From: Setoptus koraiensis
Taxonomy: Eukaryota > Arthropoda
Length of the DNA stretch: 64,000 nucleotides
Direction: 5' to 3'
Assembly (NCBI GenBank): GCA_048013815.1
Contig: CM106586.1
Location: 10,602,001 to 10,666,000 of the forward strand
Shown: in pieces, positions 1 through 9,847 of the stretch
Numbering within the stretch: the first letter of the stretch is position 1
Layout: the number at the start of each line of letters is the position of its first letter
The notes under the pieces: generated by a model
Told to the model about the DNA's origin: nothing
The model's database searches: none
What the model saw: only the letters and a program-made list of their open reading frames with translations
Made by a program: the position numbers and the translations under genes

Positions 1-3000
1 ATCCATTTATTGAATTTATTCGTCACGATGCACGACAACATTGTTTGCCAGTGACATCAAACCGAAAGACCGCGCTCGCGCCAGGTATCGCAAATCTCTC
101 TGTTTGTCTCAATATATAATATAACTTTCATATATTTATACATATTATTTTGTATATGTATATATAATTTTGTCACGTCTTCGTGGATTCATTAGATTGA
201 TCTAACAACCTCTAAATCTGCAGACACTAATTACATATTTGTGCAAGGTCGCGCTGCGATTCATATCATCACGATAACAGCTCTCGACTCGACGGCAGCA
301 ACAATGACAATCGCTGACTGATCCACTTGTTCCCATTCGGTGAGCGATGCGCGATTGATACGGTCACTCGTCGTCGCTAGCCAATATTTACTACTAGTAG
401 TACAGCTCATTCCGTGTCTTCATCGTATCTATTATGTACTAATTATTGTGTATTAATTAATGCTAGCTAGGTGAGTATTTCGAATGAGTATTCGGGGGCT
501 ATTCGAGGATGAACAATGAGTCGTCCGAGCGTCCTCTTTATTTACATTGTACTGCATATGTACTTTGTTTGCACCGAGTGTAATGGCACGGAAGGCTCAC
601 CGGCCAGGTATTTGCACGGATTAAACGGGATGATATAAAGCATGCTGTTGATGTTGTAAATAACCTTATGGCTCCCTTTAGCCCTATGCCATGAGTCATG
701 GTGGCATGGCATAGAGCTTGAAAGGGCTGTTTCTATTGCTGTGAGAGTGCATGTCGCAATCGTTGACTTGTTGCGTAATTGATTGAGACTGTGCTGTTGT
801 TACAATTAAACGGACCAGAAGGGGATAATAATTTCAAGATGAATACAATTTAAGAAACCAGAGAGAGCGAGAGAGAGAGAGAGAGTTTAAAGGTCGCGTG
901 AGTTTAACAAAGAGGGCAAACATTGATGGCCAGATAGTACAACAGATAGTACAACAGAGACCAGAGAGAGAGAGAGCGACACTCGAGAAGAGAAACTTGA
1001 CGCGCCAATAGCGAGACACCAGCCCGAAATGTCAGCGTGTGTCTTGCTGCACCGGAAGTGCAGCAACTCCACTCACTGTGCTCTTGAGAGTGTGTTACGT
1101 TAGACGTTGGTGATCGTGATTTTTTCTTTTCTTTTTTCTCGCTCTCTCTCTCTCTCTAACTTTACCAACGGTATCTGTCTACTTTGGTCGACACCATGAA
1201 CTATCCAATTCTATTCTTCCTGACAACCATAACTGGATCTATCCTCTAGCCACCTGTCCAAGATTAGATAATCAAACATTGGACAATGCGCAAGCCGGCG
1301 TTGATTTCGTTCCGTTTGCCAATCATGGCACCACTAGCAGCAGCAACGAGCGGCAACAACGAGCGGCAGCAACGAGCGGCAACAACGAGCGACAACAACA
1401 AGCGACAACATGTACAACAGACACCTGTTGTTGGCTTGTTGATGGCTTGTTGTTGGCTGTTGTTGGCTGTTGTTGGCAAGCTTGCGAAGCGAGCCCGAGT
1501 GAGCGAACAACACCAATAATTATGGCCAATGTTATAATTATCTGTTGTGTTGCTGTCATCTCGTCTCATTGTGCCGAGTGGGTGTGTGATATTGTGACGA
1601 GAGCAGACGATTGACGGACCAGCGAAAGTCAATTTGTATCATAAGTGAGCGCCATTTTCAATGGGGCGACTCTCTACTTTTCGCATGCTTATCGGCCCAT
1701 GTTGTGTGTGTGTGTGTGTGTGTCACGGCGAGCGCGATTGACCACGAAGAAGCCGCCTGACAATGAAAGATAAATACGCTGGCTAGCACTGGCAAGTCAC
1801 CTAATACCAATATGATGTCATAATCATACGCAATAGGCAATAATAATCGCGATAGTCGGCGCGCTCGTCGCAATCGCGTCATAATGGTCGTCGTGGTCGT
1901 GTCGGACTAAATGGCGGAATAAGCTCGCCGAGCGCCAAGTTTTGCACAACAGCCAGCCAGGCAGCTTTCAGATATGTACACACAAACACAACAACAACGA
2001 CAACAGCAGCGACAACAACAACAACTGAAAAAACACAGTTCAATCGATAATAACCGTGAACTAATCTATATCTACTATATACACGCTCTAATCAGACTGT
2101 CAGTCGGCCCGAGCTCGCTCTTGTATTTACGACAAACACACGCACACTCAGGTGAACTGGTAGCTTGATATCGAGAGTGTGTGGACAAGTCGGTGGTATC
2201 CGGCGAGGTTAGCCTTTCTTCTTCCTTCTTTCTCTGCGTTCGTATGCCTGCCTCAATTATACCTCGAGTTTAATGCGCTCAGACACAACAACAATGTATG
2301 ACTATTACATAAGCATTACATAAGAGGTTTTTTGCACGTTGTTGTTGTTGGCGTCGTCGCTGTTGCTGCTGGTAGCAACATCTGATCTGATCTGATACCT
2401 GGCGAGTGTGTGTGTGTGACAGCGGCAATAATGATAATGTGCGGTAATGAAGGCGTCCATAACCGATCAATGACATGCCGGCCCTTCAGAATCTATCTTA
2501 CATAGCGGCGCCAATCTATCTAAAAAACTACAACAACAACAACAACAACAACGGCAACAATTTCAAAACTTTGATGCTCGTTGCCTAAGTGCTGTCGCAA
2601 GCTGTTGTCGTAGCTGTTGTTGTTGCTGTTGTCGTTGTCGTCGCTGTTGTTGTTGTTGTTGGCGTTGTCGCAACAACACAATAGCTTTGTTGAGCGATTG
2701 CAGGTTGTAGTGGCTGCAGCAGGTTGCCGGCGGTTACGGTTGCGCTAACGGCCGCTATGGTGGTCACAAGATCAAACAGCTTTGCCATTCAACTTTGGAC
2801 GGCATTTCTCTGTCGTCGTCGGGCAAACTGGCTCACTGACTGACTGACTGGCTGGCTGGCCTAATCATCGTGACGACGGCTGATGTCAATAACTTATACG
2901 ATGATGGAGTGCGACACTCATTGTGTACAACAGCAACAGCAACACCAACAACAACTTGTTGCCGTTATATAACTGGCTCCGTTTGATGGCTTGGCCCATT

Positions 3001-3630
3001 TGAATGGGTGGCCTGGCCACTCGAAGACACTGGGCATACTTGGCAGTGTGGCTTAAATGTAGCGAAAGTGCACTTGTTGTTTCTTCTTCACCTGGGCCCA
3101 TCTTCTTCTCAGTCGCGCTAACGCGGGCATGACAGCCCGTCATGCCCGCGAACATGCTGCCGGCAACGGGAGGGCGGTCCGACCGCCACTGGCCGTATGT
3201 TTCGGCCGAATATTAGAAGCTCCGGCTGATAGGGAAGGAGGAGACTGTAAGGTCAATTGACTGTGTACGTGATGTCGACGACGATCAATCGATGATATTG
3301 AAAAATTTATCCAACCAACCAAGGTTAAGGCGCCGTTCGTTCGTCGACAGGTGGACAAAGTTAGATTTTTGCGATGTGGCCACAAGTTTAAAACACAAAT
3401 CAAACAGCGGACTAGAATCATTCAACTCAAGCAACTCAATCAGACAAGTTGGTATATTGCAAGAGAAATAGTACACACTCAAAAAGTACAAAAACAAGTT
3501 ATTGATAGTAGTAACACACTACAACAATAGTAGCAAACAGTAGGCAAACAATTCCTCCGCTCAACTACAACAAACCAACACTGTCCAGTTCAAACAACAA
3601 ACCTAAACCGAAACTCAAAATCAAAACAAA
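1..3630. other. Low-complexity spacer upstream of the first gene
   Basis: I see no gene here. The stretch holds a GA run (862-887), a CT run (1138-1157), a TG run (1702-1723), CAA/GTT tracts (about 1330-1480, 1985-2025, 2529-2551 and 2590-2665) and tandem GACT/GGCT steps near 2835. Open frames that cross these tracts give Gln-, Ser- or Cys-rich shadows without a signal peptide or domain. A GTGAGT donor-like site sits at 470, so a 5' UTR exon of a distant gene is possible but unsupported. Two hairpins (674-726 and 3122-3150) are listed separately. The last ~130 bases before 3631 are A/C-rich and probably belong to the 5' UTR of the next gene. Confidence 0.6.
3122..3150. repeat. Perfect 11-bp GC-rich inverted repeat
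   Basis: CGCGGGCATGA at 3122-3132 is followed, after a 7-base loop, by its exact reverse complement at 3140-3150. It lies about 480 bases upstream of the secreted-protein gene at 3631. It could be a regulatory hairpin or a protein-binding palindrome; no function is assignable. Confidence 0.7.
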
Positions 3631-4730
3631 ATGAATTCAAAAAATTTCACGCTATACTCCGCACTGATCGTTGGTGCCTGCACCATACTGGTTGCCATAG
3701 TTGCCCAGGGACAGTTCCCAATGGGCTACGACTCGGACTCCAACTCAGGTAAGACTCGGCCCGCTGACAGCGGCTACTGACCTCACTTCCGGTTGAAACG
3801 GCATGCGCCGTTGTTCTGTGTGACCCTTTGGTTGCGATCGGGGCATTAGGCCCCGATCGCAATGTCCATCAATTTTCATGATCGAGCTATCAACTGAACG
3901 TCGCAAATCTAATCTTGTGTGTTGTCTGTCTATTGCTATGAAAACCATTTCTACCCACCGTGAATCAATTGCGTGGCAATCGTGTCTCTCTCTCTGTGTG
4001 TGGCAACAAAGATCACGGATCAGAGCTGTCCAGATCAGAACTAGCCAACATAATGCGCCAATCTCAGAGACCAATGGGTGGCTCTTCGAATCATTACAAC
4101 AACGGCAATCAACAAGTTAACGCAGCAACAAGAAATCTGTACAATCGTCAACAGCCACTTCAGTATGCGCCATCACACAATCAAGGCCAAAATTTCGGAC
4201 CCACAGACGGTATGTCAGGTTACGGGCCCATGATGGGCGCCGGATCGGGTAGATCAAATGCAAACAATGAGGACAGAGACGACGACGACGGTCCTTCTTC
4301 GTTCGGCCCGAGCGGCGGATTCGGTCCATCGAGCTTCGGGCCAAGCGGCGACGACGACGAGGGCAGAGGAGCCGACGGTTCAGCAATGAACCTGAATCAG
4401 GCAGCCACTGGCTACCCTGGCCAAAATATGGGCAACCAAGGATACGGAAATGATCAGTCGAACTTGGCCGCCGGCTTCGGCCCGTACGACAACAGTGGCG
4501 AGGGAGCGGAATACGCTGGCATCAACAACGGATTTGCCAGTCAATCGAGAAGGTCAAAGGCTGCCTCGAGCCCCATGTCATTGAGAAACAATAGAGAGTA
4601 CGACGGAAACGACGACGATGCGCCCGTCTCAAGGTACGGACCAAATTCGGCCAGCAACTCCGACCGTGATCCAGACGATGAATCGCGCAACTCGCCAGAC
4701 GGTGGCCGCGACGACAACGATGACGAATAG
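3631..4730 (+). CDS. Secreted acidic Gly/Ser/Asp-rich protein (278 aa, two exons)
   Basis: Exon 1 is 3631-3748 and exon 2 is 4012-4730, joined across a GT-AG intron in phase 1. The acceptor follows a CT/TG-rich tract and restores the frame. Residues 1 to about 27 form a clear signal peptide (basic-polar start, then a hydrophobic stretch ending AIVAQG). The mature chain is low in complexity and carries a near-duplicate GPSSFGPSG block around residues 133-152. It also has runs of Asp, many Asn/Gln/Gly, and an acidic tail ending DDNDDE. I recognise no domain. The protein could be an extracellular matrix, cuticle, silk-like or secretory-granule component, but that is only inferred from composition. 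The start is the first ATG with a signal sequence. Confidence 0.8.
3832..3862. repeat. Strong perfect hairpin inside an intron
   Basis: TTGCGATCGGGGC (3832-3844) and its exact reverse complement (3850-3862) are separated by five bases. The hairpin lies in the middle of the only intron of the secreted-protein gene at 3631-4730. It has 13 perfect base pairs, most of them G-C. It is too short for an ordinary microRNA precursor but could fold in the pre-mRNA. Confidence 0.8.
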
Positions 4731-6193
4731 ACACAACATAGTCAACATATTGACTATTGATCTATACGATCTATACACGAACAATACAAGTCAACAAACA
4801 GAAAATGTGTCTCCTAAAGAAAGCCTATTTAATCCTATTAACCTATTAGTGGTAGCCTGTTTTTGGCCTGTTTGTTGTCGCCAACGGAATGATGGAAAAC
4901 ACAAATGAAGAGATGCTGCTATTCAATTATTAGCCGACCATTAGATCCAGTCCATTGGACAGAGACCCTTATATACAACGAGTGTGTGTACATAGTTTGC
5001 GTGTGTACTATCACCTTTAGATAGTACTTTAATATGATTAACTGACCATTATCATCATTGTTATTATACATATTCATATTCATTGTTTGCATGTTTGTGG
5101 TTGTAAGTGTGCTGGTGTTAACTAGAGCAGTTGATAGATAATTCCATGTCTTGTTAGTCCATCTGACCCGAGGCTTTGAGCGCGGGTTGATGCGGCAAGT
5201 GCCATTCAATTATGCAATTGTCACTATTAAATGTACCACAAGCACACTACCAATAATAACCAATTTTTAGCCAATTTCAAGCCATGGCCTCCCACGCGAC
5301 ACTCGTTCCTCATTCACAACATCGCCATTAGCGATCATTGTTGCAGATTTCCGTGCAGGGTTTCCTATACTTTACATAACTGTTACTGTTTTCACCTGTC
5401 GAATCGCGACAATGTTCGTTCACCTGTCGAATCGTGACAATGTTCGTTCACCTGTCGAACCGCGAGAACTTCCTGCAGATTGCTGGCTGGCTGGCGTAAC
5501 TGCGACCGCTTAACTGCTCCACCTGTTCAAATCTCGCGCCGCTGTTATTCGCCACATTAGGCACCATGTTCGTGCAGTCGTGTACTGTCGCGATTTGCCA
5601 CCATCATGCATGGGGATTATCATCAGATCAATTGGAAGAGTGACAAGAGTTATTCCAGGACCAATTCCAATTTACCTGTCCCATCCAACGACTCTCGCTA
5701 ACACTCAGACGCTCATTAGACAAAAACAGGTGAACACAACCATCATGCTATAAAACCCCGATGCCAACTTCATGCACACTCGGTGCCTACAAAAACGACA
5801 AATTCACAATATTATTATATTATTATTATTATTATCGTCATCATCAGCAGGAGCATCGTATAACCATCGTTAGTAGAGGATAGATATATAAACGTGCGAT
5901 ATGTCAATGTTTCTTGATTAGCTTATGGCATCATTGTTGTTGTTCTTCCAATGGCAAAGGGTTCCAAACCTTGTAACATAATCAAATTTACTGCTAATAT
6001 CAATAATACTATCTATTGGTACACGTATAAATTATCTGAATCAATTCATCAACAACATTGCCTGCCGGGATATCTCTACATGCGAGAAAATTTTAAAATA
6101 AATTACCACAATAATCAATTATATCATCATCGTAATCATTTAGACACAAACATAGCGGACACAATATCAACTAGTGGCTCAACTACTAATAAT
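4731..6193. other. Spacer with a 28-bp tandem repeat
   Basis: No convincing gene. It holds the 3' flank of the preceding gene, the 28-bp tandem repeat at 5391-5466, an ATT run near 5810-5840 and the 5' leader of CNEP1R1. An in-frame upstream ATG for CNEP1R1 exists at 5951, but the extra 81 residues look like translated leader rather than conserved protein. Confidence 0.6.
5391..5466. repeat. 28-bp tandem repeat, about 2.7 copies
   Basis: The unit begins TTCACCTGTCGAATCG and recurs at 5391, 5419 and, partially, 5447. There are only one or two substitutions between copies, which suggests recent duplication. It is intergenic. Confidence 0.8.
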
Positions 6194-6568
6194 ATGGATC
6201 AGCAGGCTGGCGAGGATCTAAAAGCTTTCGAAAGAAGATTAACGGAAATCATATCTTGTTATCAGCCCCAAACTAAACGTTGGAGAGTAATCTTATTGAT
6301 AATGGCAATTACTACATCAATTAGCGCATTTCAATGGTTGTTTGATCCCCAGACGCAGCATATTTCATTTGTGGAATCACTTTACAATCACTTGTTTTTC
6401 ACCTTCAATTGTATAGTATTGGTTATATTATTTGCTTTAGGCATTCACAAGCGAGTCGTTGCACCTGGCATAGTTGTTTCAAGGATAAAGCAGGTGCTAG
6501 CCAATTTTAATATGTCATGTGATCCGTCTGGACGATTGATTCTAAAGAGGAAATTTTCTCGCGATTGA
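6194..6568 (+). CDS. CNEP1R1: CNEP1R1 (nuclear envelope phosphatase regulatory subunit 1, TMEM188)
   Basis: This is the regulatory subunit of the CTDNEP1 lipin phosphatase complex in the nuclear envelope and ER, which controls phospholipid synthesis. The 124-residue product matches the family in length (human about 125) and order. It has an N-terminal EDLKAFERRLTE block, a first membrane segment at about 31-49, WLFDPQTQ, and a second membrane segment at about 66-84. The hallmark GIHKRVVAP follows, then a cytosolic tail with NMSCDPSGRLILK. I chose the ATG at 6194 because the family's N-terminus starts there; an in-frame ATG at 5951 would add 81 unconserved residues. The gene is a single exon. 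A polyadenylation signal AATAAA lies at 6635-6640, and the gene converges with MED10. Confidence 0.95.
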   Translation: MDQQAGEDLKAFERRLTEIISCYQPQTKRWRVILLIMAITTSISAFQWLFDPQTQHISFVESLYNHLFFTFNCIVLVILFALGIHKRVVAPGIVVSRIKQVLANFNMSCDPSGRLILKRKFSRD

Positions 6569-6634
6569 TACTCACATCCCATAGAAGAGATAATTGTAAT
6601 AATAATGATAACTAATAATAATATTAATAATATT

Positions 6635-6640
6635 AATAAA
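6635..6640 (+). promoter_or_regulatory. Polyadenylation signal of CNEP1R1
   Basis: AATAAA 67 bases after the CNEP1R1 stop, in an AAT-rich tract. Confidence 0.6.
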
Positions 6641-6738
6641 GATGGACTCGGGCGGTGTGATGGAAGTAGCTTTTTAATTGGTTAGAAGATTTAGAAGAAG
6701 ATGACCACCATGATAAAGAAAACTATTCTTGATAATTT

Positions 6739-7146
6739 TTATGATTGTTGCGGGTTGGGCTTAGCAGAGGGCCGACAAGCCATGTATTGAGCAATCTCTT
6801 TGGGGAAAGCCTTATTTAATTCCTCTATTAGAATATCCTTGAATCGTTTGTAATAATCGATTTTGCCCTTGACCTCTTCATTTTTAGCTAATGCTCGCTC
6901 CATATAGTCTTTGGTGTAGAATAGTGGATTGCGCCCCTTGTCAATGTAATCAAAGACCTCCACTGGCACTTGTATGTCTTGAACGGATGATTTCAGGCGA
7001 TCAATATCATTCAGTGTGGTCACTACTGAATTTAATTTCTGATTGAGTGTAGTTTGTCCTGTTTGAGGTTGAAAATCGCTGACAATAATGCCCAACTGGC
7101 GTACATTCTCCACAAACAATTCTATCTGAGACTCGAGCTGTTCCAT
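6739..7146 (-). CDS. MED10: Mediator subunit 10
   Basis: MED10 is a middle-module subunit of the Mediator coactivator that links transcription factors to RNA polymerase II. The single-exon product is 135 aa, the same size as human MED10. It carries the family blocks FVENVRQLGIIVSDFQPQTG, LNQKLN, VPVEVFDYIDKGRNP and ERALAKNEEVKGKID. A helical segment KRFKDILIEELNKAFP follows. The start is the first ATG, immediately before the conserved N-terminal helix. The gene lies convergent with CNEP1R1 and divergent from TOMM40. Confidence 0.96.
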   Translation of the reverse strand: MEQLESQIELFVENVRQLGIIVSDFQPQTGQTTLNQKLNSVVTTLNDIDRLKSSVQDIQVPVEVFDYIDKGRNPLFYTKDYMERALAKNEEVKGKIDYYKRFKDILIEELNKAFPKEIAQYMACRPSAKPNPQQS

Positions 7147-7855
7147 GTTTGCTCAAGAGGTGTGTGGGTGGGGATGTGGGGCTATCACAATAAAGAAATG
7201 TAATCTTATGAATACAGAAATATGATGATTCAGAGTTGTTCCATTGATACAATTCGATGCAATTAATTTGAAAATTTTCTAGAGGCTCCTATTTAGCTGT
7301 TTAACGTTGCAGACAATTGAATTGTATGATTATATAATTGTTTGTTGTAATTACTACTAGATTGACAAATAATTTATTCGGAAGAAACGACAGCTAAGTC
7401 ATTTAATCGATGTAGTTAGATTCGGACGTGTATATACACTAGATGTTATATAATTTGAGATTTATAATCGGAGTATTTTTCTGAGGAGTGGACACCGCAG
7501 TTAATATATTATGCCTCCACAATATATCATGTCCATTTTATAGTGTATTATTATATGTTGCAACTCGCAAGATGGTTTGAATAGATTGTACGCATGCGCA
7601 TTTGGCCATGCGAACACGCTTATTTTATTGCCGATAAAGAAAAGCCATTCCTCTTGGTTTTCCATGTGTTGTTTCCTCAACATAATTGTGACCAAATTAT
7701 ATCTCTATTTAGTTATACAATTACATATTTTATAACATAACAGGATCAACAACTACTGTGTGTTCTATTATCTATTAGACACCATTGCCTGTTTGTTGTC
7801 GATCTGTTGTTATTGTGATTATTATCATCATCAATCTACTATAATCTAAGAAGAG
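7147..7855. other. MED10-TOMM40 intergenic promoter region
   Basis: This divergent spacer carries the leaders and presumably the promoters of MED10 (minus) and TOMM40 (plus). It is AT-rich, and I could not single out a core promoter motif. No gene was seen. Confidence 0.5.
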
Positions 7856-8758
7856 ATGGAACCACCGGGAGCAACATCCAATCCCATGAACGGGCAACAG
7901 GGACCACTTCTCTATGAAGATCTCCATAGGAGGGTAAAAGAATTGCAACCAATGGTATTTGACGGAATAAGACTTGTCCTGAATAGACCATTGTCGCAAA
8001 ATTTTCAATTGTCACATTCAATGTCTATGGGCTCAGTGTCGTCCTCTTACAGATTTGGTGCCAACTTCATGGGCACCAAACAGGTCTCACCCGCTGAATC
8101 TTATCCTATTATGGCCTCAGAAATAGATTGTGACGGTCAACTTAATGCAAACTTCATACACTTAATAAGCCCGCGCATCAAGGCAAAAGCTATGGCGTCG
8201 TTCAGCAAGACAAGCTGCTCTGGAAGTCAATTAACTTTTGACTACAGAGGGGATGATTACACTTCTAGTTTGACGTTGGCCAACATTGATCTAGTTAAAA
8301 ATTCTGGCGTTGCTGTGTGCCACTTCCTACAACAACTTTCAAAGTCTTTATCTTTAGGCACCGAGCTAGTTTATCAATTTGGATCTCCGTCACCACGGCC
8401 CCATATGGCTGCATTGAGTTTAGCTGGCAGGTATACTAGCGAAAACAATCATTGGAACGCAACTCTATCCACTTCTGGTGCTCACATTAGCTACTTTCAG
8501 AAAGCCAATGAACGTCTACAGTTTGGCTCGGAATTTGTCACCGACTTATCAATGGGACAGAGCAACGCAGCCTTCTACTATCAATGTGAACTATCAAGGT
8601 CTAATATATTATTTAAGGGAACGCTCGATACAGCTTGGAATGTTGGTGCTGTATTGGAGAAAAAGTTTTTCCCATTACCAGTATCTCTAGTTATGAGTGC
8701 TGTATTAAATCACCCTAAGAACTCTACAACAGTGGGTGTAGGCTTGACAGTAGGTTAG
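7856..8758 (+). CDS. TOMM40: Mitochondrial import channel Tom40
   Basis: Tom40 is the beta-barrel pore of the TOM complex in the mitochondrial outer membrane, through which nearly all nuclear-encoded mitochondrial proteins enter. The 300-aa single-exon product starts with a short non-barrel segment (to about residue 30). The porin-like fold follows, with recognisable family blocks such as HSMSMG, SYRFGANFMGTKQ and the C-terminal LPVSLVMSAVLNHPKN. It ends GVGLTVG in place of the usual GFGLMIG-type beta signal. It is shorter than vertebrate Tom40 (about 360 aa) because it lacks the long Pro-rich N-terminus. An AATAAA at 8883-8888 follows the stop. Confidence 0.93.
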   Translation: MEPPGATSNPMNGQQGPLLYEDLHRRVKELQPMVFDGIRLVLNRPLSQNFQLSHSMSMGSVSSSYRFGANFMGTKQVSPAESYPIMASEIDCDGQLNANFIHLISPRIKAKAMASFSKTSCSGSQLTFDYRGDDYTSSLTLANIDLVKNSGVAVCHFLQQLSKSLSLGTELVYQFGSPSPRPHMAALSLAGRYTSENNHWNATLSTSGAHISYFQKANERLQFGSEFVTDLSMGQSNAAFYYQCELSRSNILFKGTLDTAWNVGAVLEKKFFPLPVSLVMSAVLNHPKNSTTVGVGLTVG

Positions 8759-9847
8759 TTAATCATTAGATGACATGTATCTCGCGTGAGATTAGAATTG
8801 TAGTTTTGTATAAATTATATACTATATCACTTTTTGAGCATTAACTCTTTGATAGTGTTCGCAGTTTATACCTCAATCAGATAATAAAATATTACACTTT
8901 CAATGAACTGTTTATTTTCATACAAGTCAACTATTTGTGAGAAACTTTCAATGCAACAATATGAGAGATGCATAATAATAGTTACACTCATTCACGTTTG
9001 ATTGAGTTGTAATGTGTGTAGTTCCTCAGCAAACTTCTACATGTAACATAGAATGACGAGTCAATTTGGAGGAACTGATGATAAATCATTATTTCTATTG
9101 CCATTGTCTCGAAGAGTATGCCACAATAAGTGATTTCTTGTGGCGCAATCCATCAACGCAACTCACTTTATGCGACAGGTTATTCTACATGTATGTTGAC
9201 GGTGTCTACTTTGCAGAGCATGTTTTGTGTTCGGGTTATCATTTCTATTCAGGTTCGAATTCAACAACAAGATACACTTGATGATGGGTGGCCTGTCCAA
9301 AACGGAATGTGAGTCTATTGTTGTCAAGTTGTGTTGATTCAGAATTAGCTAGTTGTTGTGATGCATATAAATATCAATAGATAATGAGCAGCTCTATCTG
9401 GATCAATGTCACATTCCCACAATGTGTGTACTCGAATGAAAAACGAACCAGACATCCAGACGACTAGTGGTCCTCTCGAACAAGTGAAAGTGCTTGAATG
9501 CGCTAGCTCGGATAAGCAGTTTATTTGACTTTTGTAAGTAAGCAACCATCGGTTGCTTACAAAGAGAATAAATAATGGGGCTATCAGATAGTAATTATAA
9601 TAGACTGGCCTAACAAAGGATAGCTGTCGGATGCAATTCGAAATCATCGCGCCGCAACCATGATTTTTTTTTTCTGATTTAGAGTTCATCGCAAATAGTT
9701 TGGTTTCTAGTTTGATGACGACTTGCACACATTTTGATTTAGTATCAACTGATCCAAGTGAGTTATACTGCTCTTACCACCATCCAAGAACGGTGTTTAG
9801 TTTTCATTGAAATCAATGAAAGAAAATGGTCCGCATGCAAGAACACA
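8759..9847. other. Spacer between TOMM40 and the ADAMTS-like gene
   Basis: The first ~130 bases are the TOMM40 3' UTR with AATAAA at 8883-8888. The rest has no supported gene. Short open frames around 9066-9312 contain Cys and Tyr residues and could conceivably hold an upstream prodomain exon of the metalloprotease, but no reading gave a recognisable match. A 10-bp perfect hairpin lies at 9538-9560. Confidence 0.5.
9538..9560. repeat. Perfect 10-bp hairpin
   Basis: GTAAGCAACC (9538-9547) and its reverse complement GGTTGCTTAC (9551-9560) are separated by three bases. It is about 290 bases upstream of the metalloprotease start. Confidence 0.7.

Noticed and set aside
1264-1632. Overlapping frames on both strands rich in Cys, Gln or Thr
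   Set aside because: They come from CAA/GTT and GCA repeats; several frames are open at once, as expected for triplet arrays.
5951-6193. N-terminal extension of CNEP1R1
   Set aside because: The extra 81 residues lack conservation and the family N-terminus starts at 6194.
9251-9262. tRNA B-box-like GGTTCGAATTC
   Set aside because: No A box at the right distance and no acceptor or anticodon stem can be folded around it.
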